From: Candidatus Bathyarchaeota archaeon
GTDB lineage: Archaea > Thermoproteota > Bathyarchaeia > 40CM-2-53-6 > RBG-13-38-9
NCBI GenBank assembly: GCA_026015225.1
Contig: JAOZGV010000159.1
Location: 1 to 14,331 of the forward strand
Length of the DNA: 14,331 nt
Reading direction: 5' to 3'
A program made the position numbers and the translations under genes. The notes beneath the pieces were generated by a model. The model made no database searches, had not been told where the DNA came from, and worked only from the letters and a program-made list of their open reading frames with translations. This document shows, in pieces, positions 5,949 to 13,344 of the stretch. The number at the start of each line of letters is the position of its first letter. Position 1 is the stretch's first letter.

Positions 5949-6611
5949 ATGATTAGTGCCATAGTAATCATGGCAAAAGCTCCAAAACCAAATGAAGTAA
6001 AGACAAGATTAATCCCTCACTTAAAACCTGATATGGCAGCTCTTCTTTATCACAATTTTTTGTTAGATAAAATAGAACAAGTGAAGAGCATAGAGAAAGC
6101 AGAATTTTTTATCGCATACATGCCTGATAATTCTGAAAATTATTTTAAAAAAATCGCTCCTGATTTCGATCTAATTTTACAAATTGGTAATGATCTTGGT
6201 GATAGACTAGTTTATGTTTCGAACAAACTTTTTAATAAAGGATTCAAAAAAGTCGTGATTTTAGACAGTGATACGCCAAATCTTCCAACTGAATATATAC
6301 GGAAAGCAATTATTAGGCTTGAAACTTCAGATATAATTATAGGTCCTTGTGAGGATGGGGGATACTATCTTATTGGCCTGAAGTTGCCAACACCTGATAT
6401 TTTTAAAAATATTCCTTGGAGTACATCCGAGGTAGTTAATGTAACAGTTAAGCGAGCAGAAGCAATTTGCCTAAAGAGTTCCTTTTTAAAATATTGGTAC
6501 GATATCGATACTATTGATGATCTTAAACGTCTAAAAAAAGATTTAGAAGACTCTAAGGAAAAAAAATTCTCTGAAAATACCGATAATTTTCTATCTAAAT
6601 TACAAATTTAG
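5949..6611 (+). CDS. TIGR04282/DUF2064-type nucleotidyl- or glycosyltransferase
   Basis: A 220-residue cytosolic GT-A-fold protein related to CofC/MobA-like nucleotidyltransferases. Signatures are VIMAKAPKPNEVKTRL (6-21), QIGNDLGDRL (78-87), ILDSDTPNLP (104-113), GPCEDGGYYLIGL (132-144), PWSTSEV (156-162) and YDIDTIDDL (184-192). Asn15 stands where the family often has Gly, and D106 sits where many have Gly. TIGR04282 proteins were first catalogued as transferase 1 beside radical SAM/selenodomain proteins and are now annotated as arsenosugar biosynthesis transferases. Its partner family TIGR04283 lies at 1996-2691. The following glycosyltransferase gene is 78 bases downstream, as in many bacterial DUF2064 loci. 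It probably makes or transfers an activated sugar; the substrate is undetermined. Confidence 0.88.
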   Translation: MISAIVIMAKAPKPNEVKTRLIPHLKPDMAALLYHNFLLDKIEQVKSIEKAEFFIAYMPDNSENYFKKIAPDFDLILQIGNDLGDRLVYVSNKLFNKGFKKVVILDSDTPNLPTEYIRKAIIRLETSDIIIGPCEDGGYYLIGLKLPTPDIFKNIPWSTSEVVNVTVKRAEAICLKSSFLKYWYDIDTIDDLKRLKKDLEDSKEKKFSENTDNFLSKLQI

Positions 6612-6689
6612 TGAATTTCAATCAAAGACTATAAAATTATATTGAGATTTCTACACATCGATTATTTAAAACTAAATGAGATTTCCTCA

Positions 6690-7376
6690 ATGAATTGCAA
6701 AATTGCAATCATAATGCCCGCTTTAAATGAAGAGAAAAGCATAGAATACTTAATAGACGAGATTCCAAAAAATCTAATATCACAGATAGTAGTTGTAGAT
6801 AATGGCAGTACCGATGAAACAGCAATTATTGCAGAAAAAAAAGGTGCGATAGTGGTTGAAGAGACAAAACGAGGATATGGAAATGCTTGTTTAAAAGGCA
6901 TAGAATATCTTGAAGAAAATCCTCCGTCAATTGTTGTATTCCTTGATGCTGATTATAGTGATAATCCACAATATCTGCACGCTCTTATTAATCCTATAGC
7001 GGAAAAAAAGGCTGATCTCGTGTTAGGGTCTAGAATTAAAAAAGGAGAAAGTAGAGGAGAGCTTTCCTTTCATGTATATGCGGCAAATATTTTTTTTTCT
7101 AAATTAATTAATTTTTTCTACGGTCTTAATCTTACAGATCTTGGACCGTTTAGGGCAATATCTTGGAAGACCTTAAAAAGTTTGGATATGAGTTCTAAGA
7201 CTTATGGATGGAGTGCTGAGATGATAGTTAAAGCAGCAAAATTCGGAATTAAGATATCCGAGGTTAATGTTGGATTTAGAAAAAGAATAGGTAAATCAAA
7301 AATATCTGGTAGTATTAAATCAAGTCTGATTGCAGTACTTCATATATTTTACAATATCTTTAAATTTCGGTTATGA
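6690..7376 (+). CDS. Family-2 glycosyltransferase, dolichyl-phosphate-sugar synthase-like
   Basis: A 228-residue GT2 enzyme without a membrane anchor. Motifs are IIMPALNEEKSI (7-18), VVVDNGSTDET (34-44), RGYGNACLKGI (61-71), FLDADYSDNP (84-93, the DxD-type metal motif), LVLGSR (110-115), LTDLGPFRAI (148-157) and RKRIGKSKISG (197-207). The TDLGPFRAI and IGKSKISG blocks typify the subgroup encoded next to DUF2064 proteins in bacteria. An upstream TTG at 6642 would add 16 residues of poor fit; the ATG at 6690 puts the first strand at the N-terminus. An AT-rich TTTAAAA-type element around 6664-6671 could give it its own promoter, or it may be read through from 5949. It probably transfers a sugar to a polyprenyl phosphate or to the pathway product. 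Confidence 0.87.
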   Translation: MNCKIAIIMPALNEEKSIEYLIDEIPKNLISQIVVVDNGSTDETAIIAEKKGAIVVEETKRGYGNACLKGIEYLEENPPSIVVFLDADYSDNPQYLHALINPIAEKKADLVLGSRIKKGESRGELSFHVYAANIFFSKLINFFYGLNLTDLGPFRAISWKTLKSLDMSSKTYGWSAEMIVKAAKFGIKISEVNVGFRKRIGKSKISGSIKSSLIAVLHIFYNIFKFRL

Positions 7377-7444
7377 AAATGGCCATTAAAATTTTTAATA
7401 CTTGATAATCTAAGAAATTTATTATAATTACGAAAATACTTTAA

Positions 7445-7457
7445 CTCCTATTAGGAG
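7445..7457. promoter_or_regulatory. Palindrome over the ribosome-binding site of the ferritin-fusion gene
   Basis: CTCCTATTAGGAG has perfect 6-base arms around a single T. Its right arm supplies the Shine-Dalgarno TAGGAG used by the TTG start at 7468, eleven bases away. A repressor bound here would block transcription or translation; the one-base centre is too small for an RNA loop unless the arms open partly. The site also validates the TTG start. Confidence 0.5.
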
Positions 7458-7467
7458 TGTTGTCAAA

Positions 7468-8634
7468 TTGAACAAAGAGAGACTTTTGAAGATTATGAAT
7501 GAGATGGTTTCAGTAGAGATAGCTGCTGTGACAGAATATCAACAGCACGCCTACATATCTGATGATCCACATTTAATTGACCTTTTGGAAGATTTCTCAA
7601 TAGATGAGATGGAACATATAGAATGGTGTTCCCGAGAAGTTGTACGTCTTGGAGGATTACCGACTGTCAAGCCAATGGAAATTAAAGAATGCGCACACGA
7701 ATCTAAGGCTTTTTTAGAACGCGATATCGAGATAGAATCTTTAGCAATATCACGTCTAAAAGAATTTATTAAAATAGCTGAAGAAGAGGGAGATAACAGA
7801 ATTAAAAAACTCCTTGAAGAAATCTTAGCTGATGAAGAGACTCATCACGATAAATTAAAAAGCATGCTTAATCCACCTACGTCCTTCAAAGAGAAGTTAA
7901 ATGAAAATATGGATATTGGAGCTGGGCTCATCTTAACTGGCTTATTCTGGCTCTCTCTGTGGTTATTTCCATTCTATTCAGCATTTGTCTCTGATTCAAG
8001 ATGGGCTCATAACTTTGCCTATCCTCTGATACTAATCACAATTGGGATTGCCTATAAAGGAAAGAAAATGTCTTCAGATTTGTTTGCAATGATATCGGCT
8101 TTCATGATAATTCCAACTGAAACCGGAATGATATCAGGTATGCTGAGCACTGAAATCTCTATTGTATTGCTAGCCGCAGTGATAATACTTATTGTTGTTG
8201 AAAAAAGTAGGAAACAAGAACTTTTATTCTTCCAGCATCGATGGAGACGATGGTTGAAGAAGCATCTTATTACATTTGCCTTTCTATTCCTTTTGCATAT
8301 GCCTTTCATCTACTGGTTTACAAGAGTAATGTTTGGCGAACCTGCGGAAGTAAATCTCCCTCCCGAACCTCCTTCGGATCCAACACATTGGGGGACTGCA
8401 TTATATAACATACTTGTGATGCCTTTTGGCCTTATAGGAATGGCTGAGAGGTTAAGGGGAAGACTTAGAAGAAAAATTTACTTCTCAAAGCTTGGATATT
8501 GGTGGTCTCTAATGATAATAATTACAGGAATTGCAGTTCTTGGTATTGCTTCAGGGGCTTGGATGATTTTCGGAATACCAATGGTCTTAGCAATCATAAT
8601 TCTGATTATATCCATCATCGCTTTCAAAAACTAA
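7468..8634 (+). CDS. Bacterioferritin-like diiron domain fused to a polytopic membrane domain
   Basis: Residues 1-134 form a four-helix ferritin-like domain with all six bacterioferritin-type ligands: E17 (EIAAVTEYQQH), E47 and H50 (DEMEH), E90 (DIEIES), E123 and H126 (DEETH), plus the RLGGLP turn after helix B. Residues about 148-387 contain seven or eight membrane helices with RWAHNFAYP (178-186), EKSRKQELL (245-253), LHMPFIY (276-282) and MAERLRGR. The membrane part matches the stand-alone protein at 2821-3486 but has an extra C-terminal hydrophobic stretch. A known analogue of the architecture, not the sequence, is MbfA, a ferritin domain joined to a VIT1-type transporter. A ferroxidase or peroxide-scavenging head feeding a membrane metal or electron site is inference. 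The TTG start is chosen for its GGAG site; translation from the ATG at codon 11 would still keep the ligands. Confidence 0.85.
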   Translation: MNKERLLKIMNEMVSVEIAAVTEYQQHAYISDDPHLIDLLEDFSIDEMEHIEWCSREVVRLGGLPTVKPMEIKECAHESKAFLERDIEIESLAISRLKEFIKIAEEEGDNRIKKLLEEILADEETHHDKLKSMLNPPTSFKEKLNENMDIGAGLILTGLFWLSLWLFPFYSAFVSDSRWAHNFAYPLILITIGIAYKGKKMSSDLFAMISAFMIIPTETGMISGMLSTEISIVLLAAVIILIVVEKSRKQELLFFQHRWRRWLKKHLITFAFLFLLHMPFIYWFTRVMFGEPAEVNLPPEPPSDPTHWGTALYNILVMPFGLIGMAERLRGRLRRKIYFSKLGYWWSLMIIITGIAVLGIASGAWMIFGIPMVLAIIILIISIIAFKN

Positions 8635-9244
8635 CTTCATTTCTTTTAATTTTCTTATTTTTTTTTAAAAATAAACTAGTAATGATACAAAACGCAGCAA
8701 TCTTGGTAATGTAGTTCAAAAGAAGGCTAATAATTCCTCCAAGTATAGGGAATCCAATAAAAAACCATATTACGAATCCAATAATAAAAACAAACAATGA
8801 AGCATAAAGAAATTTGTTTCTCGACCAATAAATTATACCAGTAAGTGGCATTATTAGCCATGAAAGACCGATTAATATATAGTAAGGGTTATCCTGCAAT
8901 ATTGGATGGCCGTATTGTTGAAAGGCAATAAGGCTAAAAATAAACTCGAAAAGGAATGCGGCTCCAAATTGAGAAGCAGCGGATATGGATATCGAATTGA
9001 TTAAAGAAATGTGTTTCTTTAATTGAATTATGATTATGATAAATGATGTAACTGCGCTGATCCAAGTTATCGGGAAAATTATATTTAATTCCGTTTTAGG
9101 TCCGGATAAAAGTTGCTTTAGAACTGTTGGTCCGATCCACGAGCCTGGTCCAGTAAAATTCAGAATAATCCATTGTGCCCATAACGGGATGTAAATTATC
9201 CAAGGATTTCTTTGTATAGATTTTTTGCTTAATTGCATAGTCAC
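8624..9244 (-). CDS. Small polytopic membrane protein of unknown function
   Basis: About 206 residues with five or six hydrophobic segments (around residues 15-30, 50-72, 85-108, 122-140, 148-170 and 175-192) and a lysine-rich C-terminal tail. No family was recognised. It is the last gene of the five-gene minus-strand operon: its GTG start (9244) directly abuts the stop of the mannosyltransferase-like gene at 9245, and an ATG at 9238 is the alternative start. Its end overlaps the 3' end of the ferritin-fusion gene by 11 bp in convergent orientation. Its position suggests an accessory role with the two GT-C enzymes, such as a scaffold or lipid-carrier handling, but no residue proves this. Confidence 0.7.
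   Translation of the reverse strand: MTMQLSKKSIQRNPWIIYIPLWAQWIILNFTGPGSWIGPTVLKQLLSGPKTELNIIFPITWISAVTSFIIIIIQLKKHISLINSISISAASQFGAAFLFEFIFSLIAFQQYGHPILQDNPYYILIGLSWLIMPLTGIIYWSRNKFLYASLFVFIIGFVIWFFIGFPILGGIISLLLNYITKIAAFCIITSLFLKKNKKIKRNEVSF
8658..8666 (+). terminator. T-tract terminator for the ferritin-fusion gene
   Basis: A run of nine T residues about 24 bases after the stop codon at 8634, preceded by other T-rich words. It lies inside the 3' coding end of the convergent gene, so the two transcripts overlap. Confidence 0.5.
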
Positions 9245-10657
9245 TTACCCAAAATCCAATCTTAGAATTCGATTCGAGCGTACCTTTCTGACAATCTTGG
9301 ATCGATGTAAATAGAATATCAATATTGCAATTATAGGAATGAACCAGATCGTATATGCTGCCCAAAATTGAAATTGATTAAGTTTGGAGAACTCTTGTAG
9401 ATAGTTTAGCACTGCAATGCCAGATAGTGATATACTTGACAAAGTTATAAAATCCGTACCTCTGATACAAGATAATGCTAAAAGCCAAATCGCATACCAT
9501 GGAAATATTGATGGTGTAATAAGATAGAATAGGGCTATAATTACAATTAAGGAATCTACAAGATTTAATATTTTTAATAATTTTACGAAATTTAATACGA
9601 CTATTAAGGATATAATAAAAATTGCGTATGACATTACTTTTGCAGAATTCAATCCATCTAATCCTTCGAAAGGAAAAATAAACATAATAAATCTTGACAA
9701 AGTTGATTCAAATCTCCAATTTTGAATGAAATTCGTCATTCCTCGTAAAAAATTCAGACCAGAACTCAGATAAAAGGGAAGTATGATGGCTAATGAAAAA
9801 ATAATCGCAGGGAAAGCAGTTTTGATTAAATGAAATTTTTCCTTATTCATAAGGAACTTAATATAGAAAGGTACAAAAAGCAAGGGAATCCATTTTGTAA
9901 AAACGCTAGCAACCAATGAAACCAAAGATCCAATAATTAAAGATCTTGTTAGGAAATATAGAGATAAGAGGATTAGAAAAATAGCTAAAACATCTAAATG
10001 TCCACTATTTGAAAATTCGATGATGACTAATGGATTCCATAAGTAGATCAATGTTCCTTTAAAAGCACGAAACAGTTCATTCTTTTGACTCTTTATTAGT
10101 AAAAAAATTAATGAACCATTAAGAATGTCGAAGATAGAAAGGAAGGATTTCATTCCTAATTGAGAATTACCGAATAATAAATGACTCACAAAAAAGAAGA
10201 TTTGAGCAAAAGGCGGATAGATTGTAAATTCATCTTTATGATCATAGATCTCATAATATTCTACACCTTTAAAATTATCAAGTTCTAATGATGATGGTAC
10301 ATATTTGTAAGGATCAGTCCAGTTGCCTGATAGCATACCATCCCACATATACCTAAAAATATCGGTGCTAAGATATGTTTCAGAGATGACCATTAGAAAT
10401 CTAAAAGAAATTGAAAAGAAGAAAATGATAGCTAACAAAATCCAACTTTGATATTCTTTAGATTTACATTTGTTTAAAATATATATTGCGATTATGTAAC
10501 TAATAAAAAGCAGGAAATAATTCCCAAAAAAAATGATTATGCTATCTCTAAGATCGCCCAAGTAATATAAATTTCCATAGATTGAAAGTTGAACAAAACC
10601 TATAATCAATAAGCTAATTATGCCAACTTTGCTTGAATTTGAATTGAAATAAGTCAT
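9245..10657 (-). CDS. GT-C membrane mannosyltransferase-like protein (polyprenyl-phosphate-sugar dependent)
   Basis: A 470-residue protein with about 11-13 membrane helices. The first outer loop carries STDIFRYMWDG (97-107), a GT-C hallmark with the presumed catalytic Asp at 99, then DPYKYVPSS (115-123), FTIYPPFAQ (144-152) and LWNPLVIIEFSNSGHLD (206-222). This set fits the MptA/MptB-like, GT87-related alpha-mannosyltransferases that use polyprenyl-phosphate mannose as donor on the outer face of the membrane. The sugar identity is inferred from family resemblance. An AGAGGA lies immediately before the ATG, closer than a normal ribosome site. It sits 29 bases after the second GT-C gene and abuts the small membrane gene, so the three are probably made together. 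Confidence 0.82.
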   Translation of the reverse strand: MTYFNSNSSKVGIISLLIIGFVQLSIYGNLYYLGDLRDSIIIFFGNYFLLFISYIIAIYILNKCKSKEYQSWILLAIIFFFSISFRFLMVISETYLSTDIFRYMWDGMLSGNWTDPYKYVPSSLELDNFKGVEYYEIYDHKDEFTIYPPFAQIFFFVSHLLFGNSQLGMKSFLSIFDILNGSLIFLLIKSQKNELFRAFKGTLIYLWNPLVIIEFSNSGHLDVLAIFLILLSLYFLTRSLIIGSLVSLVASVFTKWIPLLFVPFYIKFLMNKEKFHLIKTAFPAIIFSLAIILPFYLSSGLNFLRGMTNFIQNWRFESTLSRFIMFIFPFEGLDGLNSAKVMSYAIFIISLIVVLNFVKLLKILNLVDSLIVIIALFYLITPSIFPWYAIWLLALSCIRGTDFITLSSISLSGIAVLNYLQEFSKLNQFQFWAAYTIWFIPIIAILIFYLHRSKIVRKVRSNRILRLDFG

Positions 10658-10686
10658 TCCTCTTAAAATTCCCTATCAGTATATCC

Positions 10687-11982
10687 TCACTCTCGATCCA
10701 AGATAGAACTGGCATTATTATCGAGATTCTTGACTGGATTTAGAGTGTGTTTAATATATATCCATCCTAATATATGCCATGGTATTATTATTAAGAACTT
10801 TAAAAATAATCTAGGAAATCTGTATTCTAAATCAAGAGTCCTTATAAATTCTAAAGATTCTGAAGATATCAAAAAAAACATTTGAAATGGGCTAGTATTC
10901 AAGAATGTGAAAATAAATACGATAATCGTTAGTAGATTAACATAAATCCAACGTCTAAAATCTTTAATCAATCCGAGCATCACTAAGGGCATTAAAAGTA
11001 CTATATTCTGTTCTGAAACCCAGCTTCTAGTTAGTAAAAGTATGAATATTATTGATGATGCCCATCTAAATAGATCTAATCTATTACTAAGACTAGTCCT
11101 ATTGAGCAATAAATATGCTAAAAACAAGCCCGGAATCCAAAGAAAGCCAAAAAATTCTAATTCTTTAGGAAGAAATTCAATATTATATATTAGATTAAAA
11201 ATATTGAAAAGAGTAAAACATCCAGCTCTTATAAAATGAACGTCTAGATTTTCTCGAATAATATTAAAATCCCAATTAAAAATTACAAAAGGAATATATG
11301 TTAATATTAAAGAAAAAATTGAAAATGGTAATATAAATTCTGAAATTTGTTTTAAACCATAATTTCTCTTTATGAACAAGAGCATTGCTGGTAAAAGTAC
11401 AAAAGGAATTATCTTTAAAGAAACCGATACGGCAAATAATAGTGAAGATAATATAATCTTCTCATTAGTCAAAAGAATCAATCCCAAAATGCATGTTAGG
11501 ATCACAAGTGAATCAAATTGCCCCCAAATCGCAGATATATATATCGTTAAAGGATTAAATAGGAAAAAAAGGAATATTCTGGAAGTAGTTGTTTTTCTCA
11601 ACCCTTCTTGGATTGCAATTCTTTCTACTATGAATGCTAATGCGATATTACTCAATATACTGGGAATTTTGATTGCTAAATTATACGCATATATATTTTT
11701 TGTAGGTTCGTATACAAACATATATACTAAGCCAAGAAAGAATCCCCAAGGGGGCGGGTATCCAATCCCTGAGATTCTTTCAAAGAAGTTTGGACTATTG
11801 AATATTAAACTTGGATAAAAAATCCCATAAGGTGCAAATCCATTGGAAACAGCATTGCCCGCAACATAGAAGATTTGCATATCGAAATGATGGCCCATAA
11901 ATAAACCGATGATCGATTGTAAGGTGAAGCTTGCTATTGAAAGAACGTATCTTTTTTTTGAGTTAAGATCGTCTAATATCAA
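10687..11982 (-). CDS. GT-C family membrane glycosyltransferase (DUF2029/GT87-like)
   Basis: A 431-residue polytopic protein with about ten membrane helices. GT-C features are HHFDMQIFYVAG (31-42) with the likely catalytic Asp34, GFAPYG (48-53), GIGYPPPWG (72-80), FNPLTIYISAIWGQFDSL (142-159) and SLKIIPFVLLP (about 188-198). The NPL...GQFDS block typifies archaeal lipid-linked-sugar-dependent transferases that work on the external side of the membrane. Translation is taken from a TTG at 11982, since the next Met (residue 29) would remove the first membrane helix; GATGAG a few bases before it may act as ribosome site. It starts seven bases after the radical SAM stop. Donor and acceptor are unknown. 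Confidence 0.82.
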   Translation of the reverse strand: MILDDLNSKKRYVLSIASFTLQSIIGLFMGHHFDMQIFYVAGNAVSNGFAPYGIFYPSLIFNSPNFFERISGIGYPPPWGFFLGLVYMFVYEPTKNIYAYNLAIKIPSILSNIALAFIVERIAIQEGLRKTTTSRIFLFFLFNPLTIYISAIWGQFDSLVILTCILGLILLTNEKIILSSLLFAVSVSLKIIPFVLLPAMLLFIKRNYGLKQISEFILPFSIFSLILTYIPFVIFNWDFNIIRENLDVHFIRAGCFTLFNIFNLIYNIEFLPKELEFFGFLWIPGLFLAYLLLNRTSLSNRLDLFRWASSIIFILLLTRSWVSEQNIVLLMPLVMLGLIKDFRRWIYVNLLTIIVFIFTFLNTSPFQMFFLISSESLEFIRTLDLEYRFPRLFLKFLIIIPWHILGWIYIKHTLNPVKNLDNNASSILDRE

Positions 11983-11989
11983 TTTCTCA

Positions 11990-13342
11990 TCATTTCAATG
12001 CCTTGAATATTCTATCAGAAATTTTTTCAAACAGGATGCCTAATATCCTGTAACCCTTTCTTCCAAGATATTTTCTAATTCTGAATTGTATTGCTCCTTT
12101 TACAATCGCAAATTTCAATTTAAATTCTGAAAAATTCGAACGAAAAAGAAGTTCATGGTTTAGAATTGAAATCTTCTTTTTTTTTGAATCTTTTATTGTA
12201 TGCTTTACTTTTTCATATAGCCGAGTTCCAGGTATTGGATATGGCAATGTAAAAGATACATAATCTAAAGGTAGCGATGTTGCAAAATTTATTGTATTCA
12301 ATATAGATTCGTTGCTCTCTCCGGGATAACCCAAGATAAAGAATCCACCAGTTTCTATATTTGAGGATTTTGTATCAAATACTGCTCTTTTTGCAGTTCT
12401 AACATCGAACCCCTTTTTCATGATCATTCTTAATACATCATCATCTCCAGATTCTATACCAAAATATATTCTCTGGCATCCTGCTTCCTTCATTCTCATA
12501 GTTAACTCAGAATCTATCGAATCAACACGAGAAAGACAATGCCACTTAATAATTAAATCCCTCGATATTATCTCGTCGCAAATTCTCATGATTCTATCCC
12601 TATGAATTGTAAAACAATCGTCAGCAAACCATATTGCATCATAGTCCTGATTGTATATTGATTCCATTTCGTCTACAACATTTACTGGAGATCTAACTCT
12701 GAAACTATTTTCAAATATAGGTTTGCTGCAAAAATCGCAATCAAAGGGGCAACCTCTAGAAGAAATCATTGAAGTCATATTTTGACCAAAAAGCCTTTTA
12801 TGATATTCTTTATACGCATCATTATCGAACAGTTCTCTAGCTGGAAATGGAAAAGAGTCAATATCCTCAATATTTTCCCTTTTTTTTGTATAATGCACTT
12901 TATCGCCAATTTTAATTGCTAATCCATTAATATCTTTGATATCATTGTCCTTCAGCGAATTTGTAGCGACATCTAACATTGTATTCTCACCTTCTCCCAA
13001 TACTACTATATCAAAATCACTCAAGAAAGAAACCGGATTAACAGTTGGAGAAGGTCCACCAACTACTAATAAATCTGCATAGTTTCTAACCTTTTTAGCT
13101 ATGGATAGACTTTCCAGATCACTTGTATACATTGAATAGATTCCAATTATTTTCGGCCTATGACTTTTAACTTCGTCGATTAACTCTTTTTCTCCTTTAA
13201 AAGTTCCATCCAATATCATAACTGAGAAATTATTTTGTTTTAAGACAGAGGCTATGTAACCAAGTCCAAGCGGAGGAAATCTAAATGGCGATTTATCGAA
13301 TCTTCTTTTATAAAAAGGATATATCAAAATTATATCGACCAA
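11990..13342 (-). CDS. B12-binding-type radical SAM protein
   Basis: A 450-residue class B radical SAM protein. The N-terminal cobalamin-binding-type Rossmann domain (about 1-130) has PPLGLGYIASVL (23-34), LDGTFKG (44-50) where the D-x-H-x-x-G motif would be but without the His, VVGGPSPTVNP (93-103) and VVLGEGE (113-119). The radical SAM core begins at SRGCPFDCDFC (195-205) with C198, C202 and C205, followed by FADDCF, GIESGDD, GFFILGYPGES and LPYPIPGTRLYE. Missing the axial His is common in this class. Relatives methylate or couple unactivated carbons, including the lipid enzymes HpnP/HpnR and the archaeal GDGT enzymes GrsA and Tes; which of these is closest cannot be told here. The start is a TTG at 13342, two bases after the upstream stop. 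Next to GT-C enzymes it may modify a lipid or glycan. Confidence 0.85.
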   Translation of the reverse strand: MVDIILIYPFYKRRFDKSPFRFPPLGLGYIASVLKQNNFSVMILDGTFKGEKELIDEVKSHRPKIIGIYSMYTSDLESLSIAKKVRNYADLLVVGGPSPTVNPVSFLSDFDIVVLGEGENTMLDVATNSLKDNDIKDINGLAIKIGDKVHYTKKRENIEDIDSFPFPARELFDNDAYKEYHKRLFGQNMTSMISSRGCPFDCDFCSKPIFENSFRVRSPVNVVDEMESIYNQDYDAIWFADDCFTIHRDRIMRICDEIISRDLIIKWHCLSRVDSIDSELTMRMKEAGCQRIYFGIESGDDDVLRMIMKKGFDVRTAKRAVFDTKSSNIETGGFFILGYPGESNESILNTINFATSLPLDYVSFTLPYPIPGTRLYEKVKHTIKDSKKKKISILNHELLFRSNFSEFKLKFAIVKGAIQFRIRKYLGRKGYRILGILFEKISDRIFKALK

Positions 13343-13344
13343 AA

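Noticed and set aside
7385..7399. AT-only inverted repeat ATTAAAATTTTTAAT after the glycosyltransferase gene as a hairpin terminator.
   Set aside because: A pure A/T palindrome is expected often in this base composition, and no T-tract follows it.
11372..11818. Plus-strand open frame of 148 codons.
   Set aside because: It is the antisense shadow of the GT-C gene on the minus strand, which has clear family motifs.
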